A stretch of DNA of 29,108 bases, taken from the NCBI RefSeq assembly GCF_019112545.1, contig NW_025064914.1, forward strand, positions 258,191 through 287,298. The letters run 5' to 3'. Position numbers and translations under genes: made by a program. Below, piece by piece: positions 8,195 through 17,100 of the stretch. The notes beneath the pieces are model-generated. The model did not search any database. It worked only from the letters and a program-made list of their open reading frames with translations, and was not told the origin of the DNA. This DNA comes from Guyanagaster necrorhizus. Lineage: Eukaryota > Basidiomycota > Agaricomycetes > Agaricales > Physalacriaceae. Numbering within the stretch: position 1 is the first letter of the stretch; the number at the start of each line of letters is the position of its first letter.

Positions 8195-9813
8195 TACAGT
8201 CTATGTTCAGTCTTTCTAGAGACTTCAACTTGGACTTCTTGGTGAGACCTGCATTTCACTGGACCTGTTCAGTATACAGACTATCCAGTATCTAGGATCT
8301 GGTAGAGGATTATCCCATTATCAATTGGGTTGATAACTGATACATAACTAATTTTAGTGAATGAGTGTCTAACCTGACCTATTCTGATAGTAATAAACTA
8401 AATATGGGCTATGCTGCAGATGGATTTTTCCACATGAAAGAGCAGAGTATCAGTGTCATAGTGATGATGTGAAGATTCTATTACCACTATTATGATGCAC
8501 CATTTCCAATATTATTTTTGTAGGTTTGGTGTTGGAGAGCTATCAGCAACCAATAGCATCATAGGAGGTATGCACTCTGTCTGCTACAGTGGTTCTCAGA
8601 GCATGTCCTTATCTCTGTTCAGCTTTCTCTGAGATGATTCCTGTTCTTCATGCTGTAGATATCTACAGCACTGTCTAGCAGAAGGCCAAACTCATGTTTC
8701 ATCACACTCTCAGTAATAGAAGGCAAGTTTCTTCATTCCTTTGACTGTCATGCAGTTAGGCCTGTGCAGGTATGATACATATATGAAGGTTGCTGAGCAG
8801 TTCAGTGTAGCACATGCATATCTCAGCAATGCAGCTATGGCAGCAGTTGAAATTGATAACCTCCTCACTGAATGTATGACAAAAGTAATACAATGATATG
8901 TGTTTACTCCAAAAATCTAACCTAATCATTATTCAGTCCTGTTCTGTTTACTTGACCCTGCTCATGGATATCATCTACAATAAGAGATCCTCAGTGCATC
9001 TTAAAATGCCTTCATCCAGTATTCTGCCACTGAACAAGCTAGAAGCTAAGGCATTTGTCTTAAACAAAATTGAGAAACTCATAAAGGAGATGGAGAGACA
9101 TGTGATTGTTCTTCTTGGCATATGTATTGTCAGACACCATGCATGCAATGAAACAAAGAATATGATTAGAAAGACCAGATTCCCAGTTTATGCTGCATCT
9201 ATGAGAAAGACTGCCATAAACAAGAGTTAGGACTATTTCAGAGGTGTGAGTATACTCTTGTCTCTGAAGATACCACATATTTACTGACTTTTTCAATATA
9301 GATTTATGTTGAATCAATCAGTCACCCTGAGATTAAGGAGAAGATTGAGTCAGCAAAGCTCATCTTATCTCTTGGCAGCTTAAAGAGTGGCATTAACAGT
9401 GGCAATTTCACTTATAGTATCCCAACTTCCCACACTATTGAGGTATATGTTTTTTTTTCACATCTCATTGTATGTGTTGTTTATCTTTCATGTAGTTGCA
9501 CTCCTCTTTGACTAAAATTCAGTATTCCAACTATGCAGATATCAGCATGAAAGATCTGCTCTTAAAGTTGACCAGAAGACTGCAGTCCTATTAGAGTGCA
9601 GCACTCAAGTATGATGTTCCACATTTCCATGCTGTCATACCTCAGGAAGACTATGAATTCAGAGTGCTCAGAATATAACTGAAGCTTATGCTGAGATGAT
9701 ATTGCATTTGGAGGATGGCCAACTTCCTCAGATGCATTCTCAAGACCCCATAGAGATATGGACTAATATTAGGACTGTCTATTGAGTACATGGCTTTGTG
9801 ACAAGTCTAGGAT
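8195..9813 (+). pseudogene. pyruvate decarboxylase-like gene, decayed, both ends lost
   Basis: The ThDP-dependent pyruvate/2-oxo-acid decarboxylase fold can be followed across nine exon pieces: 8195-8241, 8296-8339, 8391-8468, 8524-8567, 8623-8722, 8770-8884, 8937-9245, 9302-9442 and 9496-9813. Introns are 47-56 bp, mostly GT-AG. Readings in order: SRDFNLDFL, DLVEDYPIINWVDN, GYAADGFFHMKEQSISVIV, FGVGELSATNSIIG, AFSEMIPVLHAVDIYSTV, QKAKLMFHHTLSNRR, VAEQFSVAHAYLSNAAMAAV, SVYLTLLMDIIY, RHHACNETKNMIRKTRFPVY, VESISHPEIKEKIESAKLIL and LKSGINSGNFTYSIPTSHTI. The catalytic HH pair is kept, but the Glu expected in NELN reads Lys. Stops interrupt exons 5, 7 and 9, one intron starts ATACAT and another GCAAGT. 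The C-terminal ThDP-binding part is cut by A, the N-terminus by C. Confidence 0.88.
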
Positions 9814-10272
9814 TGTATTAAGCCCAAGTGATATATGACTAAAACACATGATAAACAGATGCTATATCAAGTTCATAGTCACATCTGAGTTCACTATATA
9901 TATATGGTAGGTTTTATGTCTCAAGGCCAAAGATTAATCAGCTTGAGATAAAATGGTGAAGATAAACTTTAGCTCAAAGCTGGGGATATACAGTGAGAGC
10001 TATACTACTTATATACTGTTCATAAGCTAGACAAAAATATACATACCAATTGTGTGTTTCTATACTATAGTGCTTATTGTTCTTAAGTGTTATTACTACC
10101 TACAAAAGAGCATTGTCTGTTGCCAAGAGGTGTTATTGCTGTTGGAGGACAATGGCTAATTCTGCCTATTATAGTGACTAAGCATGTCCCACAGTCTATA
10201 AGTACTGGGTTAGATGCTCTGACTAAGCATAAATAGGGGTTAATCAAGAAAGAAAAAAGAAAAATTGTAATA
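9814..10272 (-). repeat. 3' LTR of A
   Basis: 459 bp, TGTATTAAGCCC...TTGTAATA on the plus strand. It is bounded on the inside by A's polypurine tract and on the outside by the host pseudogene. The final CA has become TA. It is among the most diverged LTRs in the window. Confidence 0.87.
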
Positions 10273-10288
10273 TTACCCTCTTCTTAAG
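10273..10288 (-). promoter_or_regulatory. polypurine tract of A
   Basis: The minus strand reads CTTAAGAAGAGGGTAA, adjacent to the 3' LTR. It matches the tracts of B, C, E and F. Confidence 0.75.
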
Positions 10289-11227
10289 ACCATCATCCTG
10301 ATGAATTAATTTAGGAAGAGCTTATAGTCATGAATGGCATCACTGGCATTCATATGATGCTCAATTATCCATTGGTTAGATTCAGACCTATAGCCTTTCC
10401 AACTAACCAAATAATCAATAGTGGTTCAGCTTCTCTCACTATGGGCATAAACTTTGCAGAGTCAGTGATTGAGCACTTGATCTACTTCATACTGTTCTTC
10501 ATTGTCAATGAGGATAGAGTCTGATAGAGGTGGTTGCTGTTGGTTTAGGATTGCAGAGGCAATAAAGGGTGTGAAGAGTGTTTTATTAAAGATATCATGG
10601 ATCTGTCATATAGAGAGAAGGTGGAGACAATATGTGAAAGTGCCAACCTTGGCAAGGATTGAAAAAGAGCCTATTCACTTGTCAGTGAGTTTTTGTGTTA
10701 GTTAGAAGAAGTTTAGGTTTGAAGTATCAAGCTATACTTTGTTGTCTGGCTGATAGTTGTGTGCAGAGCAGCAATGTTTATCATATTGGACTTTCATAGA
10801 ATTAGCTGCTTTTTCAAGAGCTGTGTGTGTTTCTGTGTGAATCTTGGTTATTAGAGAGGCAAAATCTGAGGATGCAGGCATGATAACATAGTGACATTTC
10901 ATATAGGCAATATGTAGATGGTGTTCATGGTTGATAAAGAAGGAGATCTTTTCTGTTGCAGAGTGTATGCAGTTATTATGCTGGAATGCTGCTAATATGA
11001 GCCATTCCACCCAGTCATCTCAATAGTAGTTAATGAACATCTGGAGATACTTGATGATCTCCTGATTTATCCACTCTATCTGTCCATCTGTCTGAGGATG
11101 ATATGTTATAGAGGCATTGCTGCAGATGTTCAGGAGTTAGTATAGGTTATCAAGAAACTTTGACACAAATTGAGGTCCCCAGTTAGAAATGACAACTTGT
11201 GGCATGCTATACTTGGTATAGACTTCA
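10289..11227 (-). pseudogene. integrase C-terminal half and chromodomain of A
   Basis: From 11227 downward the minus strand reads VYTKYSMPQVVISNWGPQFV, SKFLDNLY, SITYHPQTDGQIEWINQEII, WLILAAFQHNNCIHSATEKI, THTALEKAANSMKVQYDKH, then a degraded GPY-type module and chromodomain (DYLVSWKGYRSESNQW). The second catalytic Asp of the DDE triad reads Asn (ISNW; AAC at 11182-11184); the third acidic residue is kept (IEWINQE). Stops occur throughout the C-terminal part. The N-terminal half continues at 19074, beyond nested B. Confidence 0.83.
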
Positions 11228-11686
11228 TGTTACAATTTTTTTCTTTTCTTTCTCAATTAACCCCTATCTATGCTTAGTCAGAGCACCTAAACCAGTGCTT
11301 AGGACTGTGGGACAGACTTAGTCACTATAATAGGCTGATTCTGCCATTGTCCTCTGATGTGATGACAACCCTCAATGGTAAACAACACTCTTTTATAGAC
11401 AGTGACAATGCTTGAGGACAAAGAGCACTATAGCATAGAAACTCACAATTAGTAGAGATATATTTAATCTGGACTCAAACAGTATATAAGTAGTGTAGCT
11501 CTCACTGTATATCCCCAGCTTTGAGCTAAAGTTTATTCTCTTACTATTCTACCTCAAGCCAACTTGCTATAGCCTTGGAACACAACACCATATAAAACAC
11601 ACATAGTGAACTTAGGCATGACTGTACAAACTCAATACAGCACTTATTTATTATATGTTTTGGTCATGTGTCACTTGGACTTAACA
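11228..11686 (+). repeat. 5' LTR of B
   Basis: 459 bp, TGTTACAATT...GGACTTAACA. It carries a TATA box (AGTATATAAGTAG, about 11485) and, some 34 bases on, CCAGCTTTGAGCTAAAG, the likely transcript start and self-primer. Compared with the 3' LTR there are about 50 differences by hand count, nearly all transitions, and nine are adjacent CA-versus-TG pairs. Confidence 0.93.
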
Positions 11687-11702
11687 ATTAACTTGAAGCT
11701 TC
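11687..11702 (+). promoter_or_regulatory. self-priming primer-binding site of B
   Basis: ATTAACTTGAAGCTTC directly follows the 5' LTR. Its reverse complement matches AGCTTCAAGCTAA, present in the 3' LTR and other family LTRs, with one mismatch, and the 5' LTR version with three, all transitions. It is the counterpart of the site in D. Confidence 0.72.
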
Positions 11703-11744
11703 TGCTGCCCTTTCCTTATGTACAATAAGTGTGAAGGAAACTAA

Positions 11745-11879
11745 ATGCCACCATCAAACTCTACATCCTCCAATCTTATCAATGACTTCTTTAAACTTTT
11801 AGCTTCTATCATTAGAATGCTTCTAGGTTTACTCATGATTATACAACTTTGCTGTGGACAACAATCAGTAACCACTTAG
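11745..11879 (+). CDS. leader micro-ORF, 44 aa, predicted membrane segment (B)
   Basis: ATG at 11745, TAG at 11877-11879. The product starts MPPSNSTSSNLIND, has FFKLLASIIRMLLGLLMIIQ as a hydrophobic segment and ends with QLC and a short polar tail. It is the counterpart of the 47-aa ORF of D, in the same place between primer site and gag. It stays open although B's gag downstream has many stops. There is no named family I can assign. Confidence 0.6.
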   Translation: MPPSNSTSSNLINDFFKLLASIIRMLLGLLMIIQLCCGQQSVTT

Positions 11880-11925
11880 ATAGTTAGGCACTATTAAGCT
11901 TTTCAGCAAGTACAAATTCTTTGAA

Positions 11926-12849
11926 ATGTCACATCTAACCTCCCCTTTCACAACATCTCTGCCTCTGTCTGAGCCTCCTTCCAACCCATGTTCAGACCCA
12001 TACCCAAAGCTGGACCTAGCAGCTTGAATTCACAGGGCATTGAGAAAGAAGAAAGACAATGATACCCTCTCTGACAACAATGAACAAATTAGCAGAAATG
12101 GTAACACTCAGCTCACTGGGTTCAGGAACCTATGGGTGCCAGCACACTTTCCTCCAGTCCTGAACCATGAGAATGAGAACCTCTCTGATGACTTCTTTAA
12201 TGACAAGCCATCCTCTGACCCTTCCACTGTCCTGTCTGAGCATAGAATTGGAGACTGTGCCCAGGACTCCCTTAATGCCACTAGGATGGCTTCAAGCTTC
12301 TGACATGCATCCTCAGACTCTAGCCACAACTCCCTCTATGCAACCCTGGAAGGAAGCCTGATCTCTTCAGTCCATACTGACTATGATAGTCATGGGGCCA
12401 CCAATCTCTGATCAAATGATGAGGACTCACCATCAAGGTGGGAGGACAGACTTTGTGTTCAGGTTGATGCAGAGAAAAGACTCTGCACTCAGCTTAGCTC
12501 TGACAAGAGCTCATTAAATTATTCCACAGATAACAATGCCTAAAGGGATGTTGAGCATATTCAACCCAAAGACTATTCAGCTGCCACTCATGCTGAGTGG
12601 GCCAGGCAAGAAGCAGAAAAACAAGCTCAAGATGTTGCTGAGTATGCAGCAGCCCAGGCTCAGAACAAGTATAAGGAGATCCAGTATGACAGGCAGTACC
12701 ATCACTGCCAGCATGAACTTGAGGCTGCCACTTGGGGATCTGATTCTCCAAGCTGGTATGGCCTCTGAACAGAAACTTTGGGCTCTCTCTTCTGAGGGCT
12801 CAGCACACTAGCAGAGTCAGATCCATGGGGAGGATCTACAGAAGCCATC
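11926..12849 (+). pseudogene. gag N-terminal region of B
   Basis: A single frame from ATG 11926: MSHLTSPFTTSLPLSEPPSN, RKKKDNDTLSDNNEQ, ENLSDDFFNDKPSS, HAEWARQEAEKQAQDVAEYA, QNKYKEIQYDRQYHHCQHEL and SPSWYGL. It stays in one frame to the F insertion and is broken only by in-frame stops, several fitting CGA to TGA (AA-stop-IHRAL). The alanine/glutamate-rich stretch near 12590-12700 may be a coiled coil. Homologous to D gag N-terminus. The C-terminal gag with the zinc knuckle is deleted. Confidence 0.75.
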
Positions 12850-13312
12850 TGTTAGACTCAGGTCACACATGATCAAAACATATGATAAACTAGTGCTGTA
12901 TTGTATTCATACAGTCATGCTAGAGTCCACTTGTTGTGCTTTATTGACCAATGTGCTTCAAGGCCTTTGCAAGAAAGCTTAAGAGTGAAATAATATGAAT
13001 AAACTTTAACTCAAAGCTGGAGTTGTACCAGTGAGAGTGATCCTACTTATATACTACTCATCTGTGAAGATAAATATACTACTGCCTATTGTACTAGTCC
13101 AAGTCTTTGTGCTCATTGTCCTTAGGTGTCATTACTATCTATAAAAAGGTTGTTGTGTATTATTTAGGGTTATTATTGTGTTGGAAGACAATAACAGATG
13201 CAGCTTGTTATGATGACTACATCTGTTCCACAGTTCTAAGTGCTGGCTGAAGTGCCCTGACTAAGTATAAATAGAGGTTAATTGAAAAAAAAAAATAGAA
13301 AAAATCATAATA
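12850..13312 (-). repeat. 3' LTR of F
   Basis: 463 bp, TGTTAGACTC...TCATAATA on the plus strand. It includes a long A run near 13285-13308 that probably accounts for the extra length. The inner side is F's polypurine tract. Confidence 0.88.
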
Positions 13313-13328
13313 TTATCCCCTCCTTAAG
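13313..13328 (-). promoter_or_regulatory. polypurine tract of F
   Basis: The minus strand reads CTTAAGGAGGGGATAA next to the 3' LTR, matching the other copies. Confidence 0.75.
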
Positions 13329-14830
13329 ACTATTGTCCTGATGGCTTAATTAAGGAATAATTCATAGTCTCATATGGTGTCCACAGCATTCATTCATTTT
13401 TCATTGACCCATTGGTTGGATTCTGAGCTATAACTCTTCCAGCTGACCAAATAATTGACTGTAGTTGTCATGCTGCCTCCTCTCACATGGATTTTGTGGA
13501 GCTTGTAATTAAGAATTTGATTAATTTCATAATGTTCCTCATCATTAATCAGGTCAGAGGATGGAGGCAGTGGTCATTCCTGATTAGAAAAGGTGGATGT
13601 GATGAATGGAGTTAGGAGGGATTCATTGAAAATGTCATAAACCTTCCAGCTGGCTCAGAGATGCAGTTTGTATGTGGAGTTGCTGATCTTTGCAATAATA
13701 AAAAATAGGCTGGTATATTTGTCAGAGTGTTTTTGTTTATGTTGAGGGAGGTGAAGGTTGGAGGTGTCCAGCCAGACCTTATCATTAACATTATAGACAT
13801 GTGTGGGGTTGCAGTGTTTGTCATATTGCTTCTTCATAGTAGTTGCTGCCTTTTCCAGAGCAGCTTGTGTTTTGGAATGGATTTTGGAATTTCTCATGTG
13901 AATTCATGAGAGACAGATATGGAGATGGCCATCCATTGTGTGTGTGACATATTGGGGTGTCATCCAAAGTTGATGAAAAATGGTGTCTTTCCAGTGGTGG
14001 AATGAACTCTGTTGTTGTGCTAGAAGGTGTCAAGTGCAAGCTATTCAGCCCAGTCATCCTGTCATTAGTTGATAAAAAAACCAAAGAAACTTCTCAATCT
14101 CCTGATTCACTCTCTCTATTTGTCCATCCATCTGTGGATGATAAGCTGTCAAAGTGTTTTGTCAAATATTGAGGTCATCCAGAAACTTGAACATGAATTG
14201 TGATCCTTGATTAGAGATTATGACTTGGGGTATACTATATTTGGCATACACTTCATCATGGAGGATCTTGGCTCAGCCCTCTGAGATTAATTCAGTTGAG
14301 CAGGTGATCAGGATGATTGCCTTTGAGAAACAATTGATGATGATGAGTATTGCATCATAGCCATTACATTCTGGCAGTCCAGTGATCATATCCACTGAAA
14401 TGTGCATTCATGGTGTTTGGAAGACCTCATGTGGATGGAGCGGTGCTGCATATGGTTGAGTTGATGATTTTCCCTGCTGGCAGATTTCACATTTCTTTAC
14501 ATATTGTTTGATGTCTTGTTCTATCTTCAGCCACTAATATTCCCATAGAACCAATTCTTTGGTTTTAGCAATGCCTGGGTGCCCTGCAGTTATGTGGTCA
14601 TAGCATGTGATGATGATTTCACCATGGAGTTTCTGGTCTTATGGGATGTAGATCTGCCCATCATAGCAGATCAGCCCTCCTTCTTTTGTCATTCTCCATT
14701 CATGATTGATGATGGGGCCACTGGCTAATTCCATTTGCTGTCATCCCTCATGGCACTTTTGATCCATTCATAAATCTCCTCTTCTGTTGGCATTATCATT
14801 GCCTGAAAGTGTTCAGATTTTAATAATACT
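13329..14830 (-). pseudogene. integrase and chromodomain of F
   Basis: Minus-strand blocks include HISVDMITG with the first catalytic Asp intact (GAT, 14389-14391), an NGYDAIL-type stretch, a YHPQT-region counterpart, SKIHSKTQAALEKAATTMKK, YDKHCNPTHVYNVNDKVWLD, TSNLHLPQHKQKHSDKYTS, and a chromodomain-like tail. The HHCC finger region lies near 14450-14620. Stops and shifts split the domain into short open pieces. Order and orientation fit F's RNase H and RT to the right. Confidence 0.8.
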
Positions 14831-15290
14831 ACTCCTTCATTATTGTTGCCTCCTTAGTTGTGATCAGCTCATCAACTGAGTAGATCCACCTTTTTGTTGG
14901 CAGTTCCAGCTTTGTGGTGGAGAGTATACTCATACTGGGAGAGTTCAGTTACTCAGCATGCTTGTCATCAATTAAGCTTTTGGGGAAGTCAGAAGTAATG
15001 GAGGTTCTGGTGATCCATTCAGACTTCAAAGGTCTGGACTGCCTCAATTAAGTAATGTCACCATTCCTCCAAGGTGAGCATTATGGCAAGCAATTCCTTG
15101 TCATAAATCTCATAATTCTGCTTGGTTATTGTTAATGCCTTAGAAAGGAAGGCTACCAGTCATCATTTCCCATCCCATTCCTGAGATAGTACAGCTCTAA
15201 TAGCCCTTTTGCTTGAGTCAGCCTCCACTCTGAACTTCTCTTCTTGTGTCAGGATGATGAGGATGACATCTTTAGCAAGTCATCATTTTA
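14831..15290 (-). pseudogene. RNase H domain of F
   Basis: The minus strand carries the RNase H blocks seen in the other copies (a VEADSS-type start near 15220, an SQE-GW block, the [13 protein letters not shown] counterpart near 15110, and a counterpart of DHQN near 15020), broken by several stops. The TGATGA near 15280 corresponds to an Arg-Arg position and is shared with D. No intact reading remains. Confidence 0.75.
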
Positions 15291-16208
15291 GATCATTGAA
15301 GGTAGTTTGTTGTGAGTGTCTCCAGTTCCATAGAGCATTTCCCATCAATTGTGTCATTGGGTGGACTATCTTGTTGTAATCATAGATAAAATGCTTGTAA
15401 AAGTTGGTGAATCCCAAGAAGGACTGAAGCTCCTTCTTCTTAGTCAGTACTGGCCACTCAGTTACTCCAGCAACCTTGATGGAATTCATCCATATGCTTC
15501 CCTCACTGATTATCACCCTCAGATACTCTGTTTCCAGTACTTCAAACTGGCATTTTTCTGCTTTGAGGAAGAGCTTGTGTTTTCTCATGAGTTCAAGTAC
15601 CTGTTGCATCAGTTTTCAATGTTCCATCCAGTCCTTGGACATAATCAGAATGTTGTCCAGGTAGATGGTGACTTTCTCCATGGCCATGAGATTCTTAAAA
15701 ATATTGTTCATCATCCACTGGAAGGTGGCAGACAAGTTGGTGAGCCTGAAAAACATTACTATGGGCTCAAATAGCCCTTGGTTAGTTTGAAATGCTGCCT
15801 TCCACTTGTCACCTTCTTTTATTCATACATTGTTGTATTCCCATCTGACATTCAGCTTGGTGTAGTATTTGGTGCCCCACAACTTGTCCATCAATTCAGA
15901 GATCAAAGAAAGTGGATAACAATTCTTGATCATTATTTCATTCAGCTTCTGATAATCTTGAACCAGATGAAGCTTGCTGTCCTTCTTTTTGATGAAGAAG
16001 AACAGTGAAGCTATTGGGGACTTTGATGGCTGGATCCACCTGCTAGAGAGGTTTTTCTCCAAGAACTTATCAAGTTCTTATTGTTCTTGATTGCTAAGAG
16101 GATAAGTTTTGCAATTAAGATTGGCTTTGATATTAGAGATGAGTTCAATGGCATGATCCCAGAGTTTTGGCTCCAGTAATTTGTCAAAGTTTTCTTTGTC
16201 AAATAAGT
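15291..16208 (-). pseudogene. reverse transcriptase of F, YxDD changed to YLDN
   Basis: Minus-strand blocks: [54 protein letters not shown], the catalytic stretch VTIYLDNILI at 15652-15663 region, KAEKCQFEVLETEYLRVIIS and EGSIWMNSIKVAGVTEWPVL. The active-site YxDD reads YLDN (AAC at 15652-15654), and LDVRW reads LNVRW, so two of the three catalytic Asp residues are Asn. The linker at 16060-16208 (LEKNLSSRWIQPSKSP upstream to LFDKENF) ends at the junction with B. Confidence 0.85.
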
Positions 16209-16220
16209 CTCAGTAGAGAG
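16200..16220. other. head-to-head junction of F (minus) with B (plus)
   Basis: Left of about 16208 the minus strand reads the protease-RT linker of F; right of it the plus strand reads SVERAISTILSQEQDGKW, the RNase H of B. The bases at the crossover are AAGTCTCAGTAGAGAG, with at most a base or two that could belong to either side. A deletion that removed F's 5' part and B's gag-C/protease/RT together is the simplest cause. Confidence 0.78.
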
Positions 16221-17100
16221 AGCAATCAGCACCATACTCTCTCAGGAACAGGATGGAAAGTGGCAACTGGTGGCATTCCTTTCAAAGGCATTAACCATCA
16301 CAGAATGGAATTATGAGATCTATGACAAGGAGCTCTTGGCAATGATGCTAGCACTCACAGAATGGTGACACTACTTGATCAGCACTGTTATGATTTTCTC
16401 TATTTTCTTTTCTTTTTTCTTGATTCATTCAGGAATTGACCCCTATTTCTGCTTAGTCAGAGCATCTAACTGGCACTTAGGACTGTGGGAGTGCTTAGTC
16501 AGCAGCACAGCCCAGATCCTACTGTGCAGCTGTGAGCCTCACAGCAGTAACAGCAGTAACAGCCATGCAGCAGACAATACTCTTTTGTAGGTAGCTTAAT
16601 GACACTGGACAAAATGCTCTACAGCTTCAGGATGCACAATTAGGTAGTTATATATTTAGCATGAATGATGACTAGTATATAAGTAGCATAGCTCTTGCTG
16701 TAGTAACCCCAGCTTTGAGCTAAAGTTTATTCTTTCACCATCTTATCTTGAGCAACTTGCAACACTTTAACAACACAGTGCCATCAACACATCAAGTGGA
16801 CTCTGACATTCTAACCTGAAGTGCAAGGTTGTGTCAGTTTATCATGTGTTATTGGTCACATGAAATTTGGGCTTAACAAGTATAGTCCAAACATTTAAGA
16901 TTTGGACTGATCATCAAAATCTCTAGTACTTTCATCTCCTCTAGAAACTCAATCACTGACAAGTGCAATGAGTAATAGAACTCTCTGAGTACAATTAGAT
17001 GCTCTATCACAAAGCTAAGGCCATCAACAAGAAAGTGGATCTTCTCAGCTAGCAAGCCAATCATGATCAGAGAAGTGATGACAATGAAGAGGTTGTGCTA
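16209..17100 (+). pseudogene. RNase H of B, interrupted by a solo LTR
   Basis: The first part (16209-16385) reads [51 protein letters not shown], a stop and HYLIS. After the solo LTR, 16879-17100 continues VQTFKIWTDHQNL, VIELSEYN and KAKAINKKVDLLS. Placed against A (HHYLIRAIQIFEIWTDHQNL), the two halves join with no loss apart from the 5-bp duplication. Several stops break the frame. Confidence 0.85.
16386..16878 (+). mobile_element. solo LTR in B RNase H
   Basis: 493 bp, TGTTATGATTTT...GGCTTAACA, plus orientation, with flanks AGCAC (16381-16385) and AGTAT (16879-16883), which differ by two C-to-T changes and so fit a decayed target duplication. It is longer than other family LTRs and contains a CAGCAGTAA repeat near 16541-16565. 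No internal sequence is attached. Confidence 0.85.

Larger units (their letters stand above)
12850..16208 (-). mobile_element. Ty3/gypsy copy F, nested in B, 5' part deleted
   Basis: A 3' LTR (12850-13312), polypurine tract, chromodomain, integrase, RNase H and RT are present on the minus strand. The reading ends in the protease-RT linker (LFDKENF) at about 16208, directly against plus-strand RNase H of B. Protease, gag and the 5' LTR are absent. F lies in B's gag; the flank at its 3' LTR is CCATC, and the partner duplication was lost with the deletion. Confidence 0.85.

Noticed and set aside
8898..9230. Separate 110-aa gene at 8898-9230
   Set aside because: It is the main middle exon of the decarboxylase pseudogene read through the preceding intron.
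8195..9813. Working host gene
   Set aside because: Ends are missing, several exons contain stops, a catalytic Glu reads Lys and a splice donor is lost.
10330..10705. Plus-strand small ORFs in 10330-10705
   Set aside because: They are antisense to the chromodomain and integrase tail of A.
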